Below, piece by piece: positions 16,827-24,006 of a stretch of DNA of 33,295 bases. The stretch spans positions 1 to 33,295 of the forward strand of contig CANGGT010000021.1 in the NCBI GenBank assembly GCA_947453375.1, in the 5' to 3' direction. The position numbers were made by a program, and so were the translations under genes. Origin of the DNA: Planctomycetaceae bacterium (lineage in GTDB: Bacteria; Planctomycetota; Planctomycetia; Pirellulales; UBA1268). Positions within the stretch are counted from its first letter, which is position 1. Each line of letters starts with the position of its first letter. The notes beneath the pieces are model-generated. The model did not search any database and was not told the DNA's origin. It was given only the letters and a program-made list of their open reading frames with translations.

Positions 16827-17986
16827 CGGGAGAGCCCGCTCGGTGCGTCGCGGCGGATCACCGCGAGATTGTCACGGTGGATGACCTCGTCGTAGGGGCA
16901 GTAGCCGAGGGTGTCGACGATCTGCTCCGTCTTCAATCCCACGATCCGCCGCAGGTCGTCGGCGGGATAGTTGGCGAGCCCCCGGGCAAACTCCCCGTCG
17001 CCATCGACGAGCGAGACGACTTCTCCGGCGGTGAAGTTCCCCTCCACCTCACGGATGCCGGCAGCCAGAAGGCTCCGGCCCTGCGACACCAGCGCTCCGC
17101 GGGCGCCGTCGTCGACGACGAGCCGGCCGCGGGCATCGGCCGACCACCCCAGCCAGCGTTTCCACGCCGGCATCGCCGTTCCCCGGCCGACAAACAGCGT
17201 CCCCACCGTGTCGGCGGCGACGATCCGGTCGAGGACCCGGTCGTCTCGTCCCGACGCGATGATGCAGTGGCCTCCCGATTCGGTGGCGATCCGGGCTGCC
17301 TTGATCTTGCTCGCCATCCCCCCCTTGGAGAGGCCGCCGAGCGTGTCACGGGCCAGGCCGTCGATGCCGGCATCGAGCTTCTCGACGGTGTCGAGCTTCC
17401 GGGCCGCCGGATCGGACGGGTGGCGGTCGAAGAGGCCGTCGACATCGGAGAGGAGGACCAGGAGCGGGGCCCCGAGGAGCGTCGCCACGAGGGCCGCGAG
17501 CCGGTCGTTGTCGCCGAAGCTCGTCCGCAACTCTTCGACACTCACCGTGTCGTTCTCGTTGATGACGGGAATCACTCCGTAATCGAGGAGGGCCCGAAGG
17601 GTGTTGCGGATGTTCAGGTATCGGGCCCGGTCCTGGAGATCGTCGGCGACGAGGAGGACCTGGGCCGCATGCCTGCCCCGGGAACGGAAGGCCCGTTCGT
17701 AGGCTTCGATGAGGCAGCTTTGGCCGATGGCCGCGACCGCCTGGAGGTGGGCCAATTCCTGGGGACGCGACGAAAGCCCCATCCGCCCCATGCCGGCCCC
17801 CACGGCCCCCGAACTGACGAGCACGACGCTTCGCCCGGAGGCGAGCAGCATGTCGAATTGCCTGCCGAGGGCCTCGATGCGGTGAGGGTCGAGGAGGCCA
17901 TCGGCGCCGGTGAGCACGCGCGTGCCGACCTTGACGACGATGAGACGGGCGACGTCGGCGACGTCCTGACGGAGCGGGTCGGGCAT
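16823..17986 (-). CDS. proB: Glutamate 5-kinase
   Basis: The 387-residue product phosphorylates L-glutamate, the first step of proline synthesis. It has the amino-acid-kinase core: VVKVGTRVLTG at the N-terminus, VSSGAVGAGMGRMG (57-70), IPVINENDTVS (139-149), FGDNDRLAALVA, LLSDVDGLF and GGMASKIKAA (222-231). The C-terminal 100 residues (GRLVVDDGARGALVSQGRSLL-AGIREVEGNF) are a PUA domain as in Escherichia coli ProB. The start MPDPLRQDV at 17986 fits the family; the upstream open frame does not. proA is not adjacent, and the next gene is the CNNM protein. Confidence 0.95.
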   Translation of the reverse strand: MPDPLRQDVADVARLIVVKVGTRVLTGADGLLDPHRIEALGRQFDMLLASGRSVVLVSSGAVGAGMGRMGLSSRPQELAHLQAVAAIGQSCLIEAYERAFRSRGRHAAQVLLVADDLQDRARYLNIRNTLRALLDYGVIPVINENDTVSVEELRTSFGDNDRLAALVATLLGAPLLVLLSDVDGLFDRHPSDPAARKLDTVEKLDAGIDGLARDTLGGLSKGGMASKIKAARIATESGGHCIIASGRDDRVLDRIVAADTVGTLFVGRGTAMPAWKRWLGWSADARGRLVVDDGARGALVSQGRSLLAAGIREVEGNFTAGEVVSLVDGDGEFARGLANYPADDLRRIVGLKTEQIVDTLGYCPYDEVIHRDNLAVIRRDAPSGLSR

Positions 17987-18027
17987 GGGGCTCGGTGGTG
18001 GAGGCTGGACCGGCACGAAGGGCCCGC

Positions 18028-18036
18028 ATTCTACCA
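18028..18036 (-). promoter_or_regulatory. Candidate extended -10 (TGGTAGAAT) for proB
   Basis: TAGAAT matches TATAAT at 5 of 6 bases and has a TGG extension. It ends 42 bases before the proB ATG. No good -35 hexamer is present, as expected for an extended -10 promoter. Confidence 0.42.
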
Positions 18037-18137
18037 GCCGGAGAAAATCGGACTCCAGCCTCTCCCGGCCGGCTCCCCGCTCCCTGCGTCGCTCGGGCCC
18101 TGTTTTTTCAGCCACGCCGCGGCACTGGGGGTGGCGA

Positions 18138-18167
18138 TTGAGCGCCGCCGGTGTGGTGCGGTAGAGT
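18138..18167 (+). promoter_or_regulatory. Candidate promoter for purF
   Basis: TTGAGC (18138-18143), 18-base spacer, TAGAGT (18162-18167) in the context GCGGTAGAGT. It lies about 100 bases before the purF start in the divergent gap to proB. Confidence 0.4.
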
Positions 18168-18267
18168 TGCGAGCCGTGGCTGGCGGCATTGTGGTTCTGG
18201 CCGCTCGCCCGGTGGCCGGGCGCTGACCCGTGTTCGGAACCCTCTCAGGGGCCTGCATGCAGGCGAT

Positions 18268-19842
18268 ATGGTGGGAGAACTCCATCACGAGTGCGGCCTC
18301 GCGGCGATCTATCACCTCCCGGGGGCCGCGGCCAGTCCGCTCTGCCCGGTGCAGGGGCCCAACGACGTGGCCCGGCTCGTCCCGCGGATGCTCCTCGACA
18401 TCCAAAACCGCGGGCAACTCTCCGCCGGAATGACGGCCTGGAATCCCGACCGCAACCAACTCCTCGCCACCCACAAGGATGTCGGGAGCGTGAGCGAGGT
18501 GTTCGGGATGAGCCACCGCAGCGTCTACGAGCGGCTCATGGAGCAGCACACCGGCCCGGCAGCGATCGGGCATGTGCGGTATGCGACCTGCGGCGCCGAG
18601 GATCGGGGCTATGCCCAGCCCCTCGAACGCCCCCATATCCAGAAGCGGAAGTGGTTCTCCTTCGGCTTCAACGGTCAATTGGCCAATTACCCCGAACTGC
18701 GGGCCGAGATCCTCGCCGACGGCGACAACCACCTCGCCCGTGACAACGACACCGAGGTGATCCTCCACGCCATCGGCCGCGAACTCTCGGGGGACGCGGT
18801 CCCGACCCCCGTCGAACTCCTCTCGGCGATTTCCCGGCGCTTCGACGGGGCCTGGAACATCGCCCTCATCGATGCCTGCGGGAGGATGATCGTCGCCCGC
18901 GATCCCCTCGGCATCCGGCCGATGGAATATGCCATCGAGGGGCCACTGGTCGCCGCCGCCAGCGAGAGTGTGGCGCTGCTCAATCTCGGTTTCGCCACCG
19001 AATCGATCCGCTCGCTCGAGCCGGGGACGGCGCTGGTCGTCGATGCCTCCGGGGCGAGGATCGAACGCTTCGCCGAGAGCCCGAAGCGGGCCCACTGTTT
19101 CTTCGAATGGGTCTATTTCGCGAACGTCGCCAGCACGATGGACGAGCGGAGTGTTTACCTCGTCCGCAAGCGGCTCGGCGAAGAGCTTGCCCGTCTGGAG
19201 ACGGTGCCGATCGATGCCGACACCGTCGTCGTCCCGGTGCCCGACACGAGCAAAGCTGCCGCCGACGCGATGGCCTACCGGCTTTCGATCCCGTCGGTCG
19301 AGGGGCTCATCCGCAACCGCTACACCGGCCGCACGTTCATCGATGGGGCCGCCAGCCGGCGGCAGAAGGCCGAGTCGAAATACACTCCTCTCCGCGAAGT
19401 GCTCGAGGGGAAGCGGGTGATCCTCGTCGAGGATTCGATCGTCCGCAGCACCACCATGAAGGTGCTCCTGGGGAGGATGCGTTCGCTGGGGCTGGCCCGC
19501 GAGATCCATGTCCGCATCGCCTGCCCGCCGATCGTGGCGCCGTGCTTCTACGGCATCGACATGTCGACGATCGGCGAGCTCTTCGCCCCGCCCTTCCTCC
19601 GCGACGGCGTCCTCACCGAGGAGGCCCAGGCGGAGATGGCCAGCCGCCTCGGCGCCGACTCGCTCCGCTATCTCCCGGTCGATTCGGTGGCCCGTTCGAT
19701 CGCCATGCCCTCCGACGCCCTCTGCGAGGCCTGCCTCACCGGCCGCTATCCGACGCCGGCGGGGGAGAAGCTCTACCAGCTTGCCCTCGGGCACGACCCC
19801 AAGAGCGGCGTCTCGAGAACCTACGAGTCGGTCTCGCGGTAG
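18268..19842 (+). CDS. purF: Amidophosphoribosyltransferase
   Basis: The 524-residue enzyme makes phosphoribosylamine from PRPP and glutamine, the first step of purine synthesis. The start [10 protein letters not shown] leaves an 8-residue propeptide before Cys9, the catalytic N-terminal nucleophile after processing, as in the Bacillus type. The glutaminase part has GHVRYAT (101-107), [10 protein letters not shown] and DNDTEVI. The PRPP site is [13 protein letters not shown] (384-396). C277 (HCFFEW), C426 (APCFYG), C486 and C489 (CEAC) fall where the Bacillus subtilis enzyme holds a 4Fe-4S cluster, so a cluster is likely. The frame is open upstream without family sequence. The gene stands alone. 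Confidence 0.95.
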   Translation: MVGELHHECGLAAIYHLPGAAASPLCPVQGPNDVARLVPRMLLDIQNRGQLSAGMTAWNPDRNQLLATHKDVGSVSEVFGMSHRSVYERLMEQHTGPAAIGHVRYATCGAEDRGYAQPLERPHIQKRKWFSFGFNGQLANYPELRAEILADGDNHLARDNDTEVILHAIGRELSGDAVPTPVELLSAISRRFDGAWNIALIDACGRMIVARDPLGIRPMEYAIEGPLVAAASESVALLNLGFATESIRSLEPGTALVVDASGARIERFAESPKRAHCFFEWVYFANVASTMDERSVYLVRKRLGEELARLETVPIDADTVVVPVPDTSKAAADAMAYRLSIPSVEGLIRNRYTGRTFIDGAASRRQKAESKYTPLREVLEGKRVILVEDSIVRSTTMKVLLGRMRSLGLAREIHVRIACPPIVAPCFYGIDMSTIGELFAPPFLRDGVLTEEAQAEMASRLGADSLRYLPVDSVARSIAMPSDALCEACLTGRYPTPAGEKLYQLALGHDPKSGVSRTYESVSR

Positions 19843-19858
19843 CGATCCACGAACCAAT

Positions 19859-19884
19859 CCATCGCCGATTCACGACCGCGATGG
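19859..19884. terminator. Hairpin between convergent purF and trmB
   Basis: CCATCGC (19859-19865) and GCGATGG (19878-19884) form a 7-bp perfect stem with a 12-nt loop inside the 52-bp gap. No T-run follows on either strand, so termination is uncertain. Confidence 0.28.
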
Positions 19885-19894
19885 CGGCGTCGCC

Positions 19895-20635
19895 TCATTC
19901 CTCGTCGGCCGGGGGCACGGGGGGGATCGCGAGGCGAGTCTCTTTCGCCGGAGCGGTGTTTCGCTCCAGGGCGGCCCGCCACACCGGCTCGCCCGCGAGC
20001 CTCGTCCTTCGCTCGAAATGCGTCCGGTAGTCGAGATCGTGTTCGGCCTGACGCTGAGGCACATCGGCCGGCGGGGCGAACAGCCCGGTCGCAGCAGCGG
20101 CCCCCATGGCTTCGTGGAAATACTCCTCCACGTCGGTCCAGACATGGAGCACGCCCCCCGGGACGAGCACCCGCCCGGCATGGGCGAGGAACATGTCCGA
20201 GAGGACGCGACGTTTGCGGTGTCGGGCCTTCCACCACGGATCGGGGAAGTAGACGTGGATCGCGTCGAGACAGGCGTCGGGGAAGAGTTGGCGGACGAGA
20301 ATATTGCCGTCGCCGGCGATGATCCGGGCGTTGGTGGCGCCCTGCCGGGCGAGCCTGCCGGCGGTCATCTTCGCGTAGCCGTGGCTGATCTCGACCCCGA
20401 GGAAGCAACGGTCAGGGCCGGCGGCGGCGGCGGTGGTGAGGAACAATCCCTTGCCGCTCCCCACCTCGAGTTCGACAGGCACTCCGGGCCGGCAGCCCGG
20501 AAAGAGCTCGTGGGGATCAAGCGGCTCGGTCCGGAAGCCCTCTCCCGCCCGGAAGACGGGATCGTCGGCGAGGACGAGGAAGTGGGCCGAGAGGTCGAGG
20601 TCGGGGGAGGGCTTTTTCGGGGCACGCCGCGGCAT
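19895..20635 (-). CDS. trmB: tRNA (guanine-46-N7)-methyltransferase
   Basis: The 246-residue product has the SAM-binding motif ELEVGSGKGLFL (55-66), the TrmB signature VYFPDPWWKARHRKRR (128-143) and the C-terminal DYRTHFERR (202-210). TrmB methylates G46 in the variable loop of tRNA. The length is normal, with an extra C-terminal tail of about 20 residues (APAKETRLAIPPVPPADEE). It starts 3 bases after the hotdog gene stop without a clear ribosome site, so it probably depends on translation of that gene. Confidence 0.94.
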   Translation of the reverse strand: MPRRAPKKPSPDLDLSAHFLVLADDPVFRAGEGFRTEPLDPHELFPGCRPGVPVELEVGSGKGLFLTTAAAAGPDRCFLGVEISHGYAKMTAGRLARQGATNARIIAGDGNILVRQLFPDACLDAIHVYFPDPWWKARHRKRRVLSDMFLAHAGRVLVPGGVLHVWTDVEEYFHEAMGAAAATGLFAPPADVPQRQAEHDLDYRTHFERRTRLAGEPVWRAALERNTAPAKETRLAIPPVPPADEE

Positions 20636-20638
20636 GGT

Positions 20639-21178
20639 TCAGCCGCCCACCGCGGACCCGTTGCCCGCCGTTGACGAAATCGAATTGGCCGGAAGCGGCA
20701 CCCCCTTGATGATCCCGTCGACAACGATGCTGTCGCGAACGATGCCCTGAAAGCGACAGACGATCATCGCCTTCGGGCGGACTCGGATTCGCTCGACCGC
20801 GATCACCAGCCGGTCCCCGGGGACGACCGGTTCGCGGAAGCGCACCTCCTCCATTCCCCCGAAGCCCATGACGTAAGAATCGAGGCTGAGGAGGTTGAAC
20901 TTGTGGGTGACGTAGCTGGAGAGTTGGGCGGCCGCCTCGCACATGATCACGCCTGGCATCACCGGCATCGAGGGGAAGTGACCCCGCACCCAGAACTCGT
21001 CATGGGTGACGTCTTTGTACCCGACGCACAACGCCCGGACGGGATCCTCGTGGACGATGGCCGTGAGTTGCTCCATCTCGAACCGCTGCTTGTTCCAGCG
21101 ACGGATCTCGTGGATGTCGGCCAAGACCGTACCGAGGTCGTACTCGCTCGGATCGATGATGTAGTCACGCGGCGCCAC
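20639..21178 (-). CDS. FabZ-type hotdog dehydratase-like protein
   Basis: From a GTG at 21178, with GGAG 8 bases upstream, the product has 179 residues. The FabZ-type active site is seen: GHFPSMPVMPGVIMCEAAAQLS with H67 and E81, then FREPVVPGDRLVIAVERI and a final beta strand set. FabZ enzymes dehydrate 3-hydroxyacyl-ACP in fatty acid synthesis; a lipid A related role is also possible. The first about 45 residues (IIDPSEYDLGTVLADIHEIRRWNKQRFEMEQL) are longer than in standard FabZ of about 150 residues. The frame is open further upstream but crosses the small basic gene. A lineage-specific second FabZ is the best reading. Confidence 0.82.
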   Translation of the reverse strand: MAPRDYIIDPSEYDLGTVLADIHEIRRWNKQRFEMEQLTAIVHEDPVRALCVGYKDVTHDEFWVRGHFPSMPVMPGVIMCEAAAQLSSYVTHKFNLLSLDSYVMGFGGMEEVRFREPVVPGDRLVIAVERIRVRPKAMIVCRFQGIVRDSIVVDGIIKGVPLPANSISSTAGNGSAVGG

Positions 21179-21218
21179 GGTGCGGGCTCCACCAGGAAAA
21201 CTTGGGGGCAGGAGGGCT

Positions 21219-21317
21219 TCAGGTGCGGATGTGCTTCCGCTTCGCCTTGCGGGCCTTGCTGTTGGCCGGGCGGGCGCCGTGGTTGGCTTTTTTGAGGGCG
21301 CGATGGGGCTTGGCCAT
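21219..21317 (-). CDS. 32-residue highly basic small protein
   Basis: A short gene not covered by longer open frames. ATG at 21317 has a perfect AAGGAG (21328-21333) with a 10-base spacing; the stop is at 21219-21221. The product begins MAKPHRALKKANHG, continues ARPANSKARKAKRK and ends HIRT. About half of its residues are Lys, Arg or His and there is no acidic residue. Size and charge recall tiny ribosome-associated proteins such as bTHX or the bS22 type, but the sequence does not match those that I know. It lies 40 bp upstream of the hotdog gene and has a candidate -10 at 21387-21395, so it is the first gene of the smORF-hotdog-trmB unit. Function is unknown; RNA or ribosome binding is a guess from charge. 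Confidence 0.75.
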   Translation of the reverse strand: MAKPHRALKKANHGARPANSKARKAKRKHIRT

Positions 21318-21327
21318 GGGGGAAAGA

Positions 21328-21333
21328 CTCCTT
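21328..21333 (-). promoter_or_regulatory. Ribosome-binding site of the small basic gene
   Basis: AAGGAG on the minus strand, 10 bases before the ATG at 21317. It is the best Shine-Dalgarno sequence in the neighbourhood and the main support for calling the 32-codon frame a gene. Confidence 0.7.
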
Positions 21334-21386
21334 GAACTGGACGGAAACGGTCGGCCGGGGGGCTCTCTGCCCGCGGCGAGCCAAGG

Positions 21387-21395
21387 GTTTTACCA
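21387..21395 (-). promoter_or_regulatory. Candidate extended -10 (TGGTAAAAC) for the smORF-hotdog-trmB unit
   Basis: TGG precedes TAAAAC, a 4/6 match to TATAAT, 70 bases before the small gene. No clear -35 is seen. Confidence 0.32.
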
Positions 21396-21441
21396 CGCGG
21401 TCGGGGGCGGTGCCATCCGTGTCGATGAGCCACGCCCCGGC

Positions 21442-21963
21442 TCACCGGCGGGGGGGGCGAGCCACGGGGCGAGGAGGAGAAAGGGGGTGTTCCTCGGCGG
21501 CGATCGCCTCCCGGAGGCTCGTCCGCACGATTTCCACAAAACTCGCCAGGAGAAACCCGAACAGGCCGCCGATCACCCCGGAAGACACCCCGCCAAGCAA
21601 TGCCCCCGCCACAGAAGCCTTGGTCAGCAGGGCCAGCGCGAGGCTACCGGCAAGGGCCCCGCAGGCCGCGCCGATCGTCACGGACACCGGCACGAGCCGA
21701 CCGAGCGACCGGGTCGTCTCGAGCGTGGTTGGTGACGGGCGGGGCATCGGGAGCCGTTCCACTCGCCGGGTGTGCCGCCGGGCCGCCAGATCCCGGTCGG
21801 TCGCCTCGCGCAGTTTCGTCCCGAGGGCGTTGCCGGCGACATGGGCGGCGAGGCTCGCGGCCACCACCACCGTCGCCATCCAGCCGGCGATTCCCAGCCA
21901 CCCGATGGCAGCGCAGGCCAAAGCCACGACGACCGCCAGCCAGGTGTACGTGACCAGGGGCAT
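21442..21963 (-). CDS. Small membrane protein of unknown function
   Basis: The 173-residue product begins MPLVTYTWLAVVV with GGAG 6 bases before the ATG at 21963. Hydrophobic segments are near 4-25, 28-48, 92-115 and 118-142; the middle loop (50-90) is basic (LREATDRDLAARRHTRRVERL), and the tail is Pro/Arg-rich. The last two segments are Gly/Ala-rich (GAACGALAGSLALALL, GGVSSGVIGGLFGFLL), like helix-packing motifs. I recognise no family. It follows the shorter cyclase-fold gene after 239 bp on the same strand. Frames that extend this one upstream to about 23154 are antisense-type shadows over that gene. Confidence 0.72.
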   Translation of the reverse strand: MPLVTYTWLAVVVALACAAIGWLGIAGWMATVVVAASLAAHVAGNALGTKLREATDRDLAARRHTRRVERLPMPRPSPTTLETTRSLGRLVPVSVTIGAACGALAGSLALALLTKASVAGALLGGVSSGVIGGLFGFLLASFVEIVRTSLREAIAAEEHPLSPPRPVARPPRR

Positions 21964-22202
21964 GTCACTCTCCGTCGTCCCGGACCGTTTCTGCCGCTCG
22001 CCAGCCCTCGTTGGGCCCTCGCTGCCGGTGGAAAGAGTCGTCGCTGACCCTTTTCCTCCGGGAAAACCTCCGGCTTTCTCGAATGCTGCGCACTCGCGAC
22101 CGCCTCGTGCGGTCGGGCCCGAAGTTGATCCACAGCCTGGCGAGGCCGAGCGGCGACTGCGCCCTCGACAGAGACAGTGTAGTCGCCTGGGAGGAGCCGA
22201 CG

Positions 22203-23819
22203 TTACGGGGCGTCCGTCACCGCCTCTTGCCGGTAGATCGGCAGGAGGCGGTAGTAGACCTCGAGCGTGAGGACCGCCAGCGCCGTATGGGCCAAACGTC
22301 CGCCGGGCGCCGTCTCCCGATCGGCAAAAAACCAGCTTCCAGCCTCGTGCCCAACGCGGGATTGGAGGGCCACGATCTGATCGCGGTTGCGGCTGTTCCA
22401 GCGTGGCCAGACCGGATGGTCGGTCTGGATGAGGGCTTGGGCGAGGTAGAAGTTCTGGTAGATCGCGTGGGGCTTCGGGCCTGGCCGGGCGAGGGCCGTG
22501 ATGCCACGCTCGAGCGGCTCCTCGTCGACGCCCCACCCGGTGTACATCCGGCAGAGAAGCCCGATTGCCGAGGTGCAGGGGGCGGCGGCCGGGGTCCGGT
22601 AGCCGTAGGCCGCCCCCTTCTGGGTCGCCACCGAGTCGAGGAACCGGCGCGCTCCCTCGAACGTCGGCGAGGAGGTCTCCACGCCGGCCAGCCCCGCGCT
22701 CCGTAGGGCGGCTACCTGCCAGGTCGTCACCGTGATGTCGCCCGCCTGTCCGGGAAGGTAACGCCAGCCACCGCCGTGGAGATCCTGGGAGGTCTCGATG
22801 AAGCGGACGGCATCGCGGCAAGGTTTGCGAAGGAGATCGTCGCCGGTCATTCCCAACGCCTCGGCGAGGACGAGGGTGGCGATTCCATGCCCGTACATCG
22901 TCCCCTCGCAGAGGTCGCCGCCGCGGGGTGTCGACTGCATCCGGCTGAGGAGGTAGTAGAGGCCACGGGAGACGGTTTCCTGGTAACGCCCCTCGAGGTG
23001 GGTGCTCCCCGCCCCGAGGAACGGCAGCAGCGCGATCGCCGTGCTCGCCGTCGTGCTCGAGAGCGTGCCGGGATCGCGGCAGGCGCCGTCGCAGCGGCAT
23101 CCATCGAGGTCGAAGCGCCACGATCCGTCGTTGGCCTGATGGAGCGCCAGCCACGCTAGGCCCCGCTCGACGGCGGCCTCGCTCGCCGGGCTCCCTCCCC
23201 TGCCACGCGTGGCCTTGCCACGCTCCTCGCCGCGCCGCGAGGCGTACGGGACGCCGCTCACGCCCCCCTTCGTCGGCCGGTTGGCCGGGATCGCCGCGCC
23301 GCCGCGGGCGATGGTGTCCGACGGCAGCCGGACCGCCACGGCCGTGGCCCGCGGGCCGTCGGCGGCTGCCAGGGTGTCGTCGGCCGGGGGGGTGTCGAAC
23401 GCTTCCTCTGACAGAGGCGCGGCGTCGTCGATCGATTCCATGGCCGGGATGTCGGCGGGGGTGCCGGCACTTGCGACCTCTTCCGGCACGATCTCCGCCT
23501 CGCTTCCCGAGGCGGCCCGATCGTCTGTGGCGCCGATCTCGACGGTGTCGGTGTCGTCCGGGCCGTCGGCCTCCGCCTCGCCGTCATCGAGCGCCAGGAC
23601 AAGGGGCCGGGAGGTCGGCTCCCGGTGGGCCGTCACGGTCGCCAGGGCGAGGAGGATGCCGAGGAGGACATGGGCCACGACGCTGGCATAGGCCGACCGC
23701 GACACGGGGCTTTCCACCACCCGCTCGATCCAGGTCGGCGCCGGCGCTCCCTCGACGCCGGGCGGCGTCGACGACGTCGTTCTGGAGGGCTCGGGGTTCC
23801 GCGACGGCTCGGGCGACAC
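22203..23819 (-). CDS. Membrane-anchored prenyltransferase/squalene-oxidase repeat protein (copy A)
   Basis: The 538-residue frame starts with GTG at 23819; the true start may lie a little further in, as no ribosome site is clear. There is one membrane segment at about 41-63 (YASVVAHVLLGILLALATVT), then an acidic linker rich in Asp/Glu/Ala. From about 215 it has the alpha/alpha-toroid repeats: AVERGLAWLALHQANDGSWRF, GLYYLLSRMQ, HGGGWRYLPGQAGDITVTTWQVAAL, GARRFLDSVATQKGAAYGY. A CRCDGAC cluster follows the first repeat. The DxDD proton donor of true squalene-hopene cyclase is absent. It shares this layout with the next gene upstream (24007-25536). Function is unknown; an envelope role is likely from topology. 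Confidence 0.82.
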   Translation of the reverse strand: MSPEPSRNPEPSRTTSSTPPGVEGAPAPTWIERVVESPVSRSAYASVVAHVLLGILLALATVTAHREPTSRPLVLALDDGEAEADGPDDTDTVEIGATDDRAASGSEAEIVPEEVASAGTPADIPAMESIDDAAPLSEEAFDTPPADDTLAAADGPRATAVAVRLPSDTIARGGAAIPANRPTKGGVSGVPYASRRGEERGKATRGRGGSPASEAAVERGLAWLALHQANDGSWRFDLDGCRCDGACRDPGTLSSTTASTAIALLPFLGAGSTHLEGRYQETVSRGLYYLLSRMQSTPRGGDLCEGTMYGHGIATLVLAEALGMTGDDLLRKPCRDAVRFIETSQDLHGGGWRYLPGQAGDITVTTWQVAALRSAGLAGVETSSPTFEGARRFLDSVATQKGAAYGYRTPAAAPCTSAIGLLCRMYTGWGVDEEPLERGITALARPGPKPHAIYQNFYLAQALIQTDHPVWPRWNSRNRDQIVALQSRVGHEAGSWFFADRETAPGGRLAHTALAVLTLEVYYRLLPIYRQEAVTDAP

Positions 23820-24006
23820 GTTCGGGCCCTGCTGCTGGATGGGGCGATGGTCCGCAGCAGAGGCCGCGGCATCCCCGGAGAGAGTATCGACCAGCGGAGG
23901 GAACGGGCTCGATTCGGGTGAAAGGCCCGAGCCGACTTGGAGAGGTGGGGTGATCCGGGGAGCAGGGAGGGATTTGCGGGGGCGGTTTCTCCCCCGGCCA
24001 ACCGGG

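Noticed and set aside
21964-23154. Upstream extension of the small membrane protein into a 570-residue product
   Set aside because: The extension overlaps the cyclase-fold copy A in another frame, is Arg/Pro/Gly-rich without motifs, and a good ribosome site exists at the ATG 21963.
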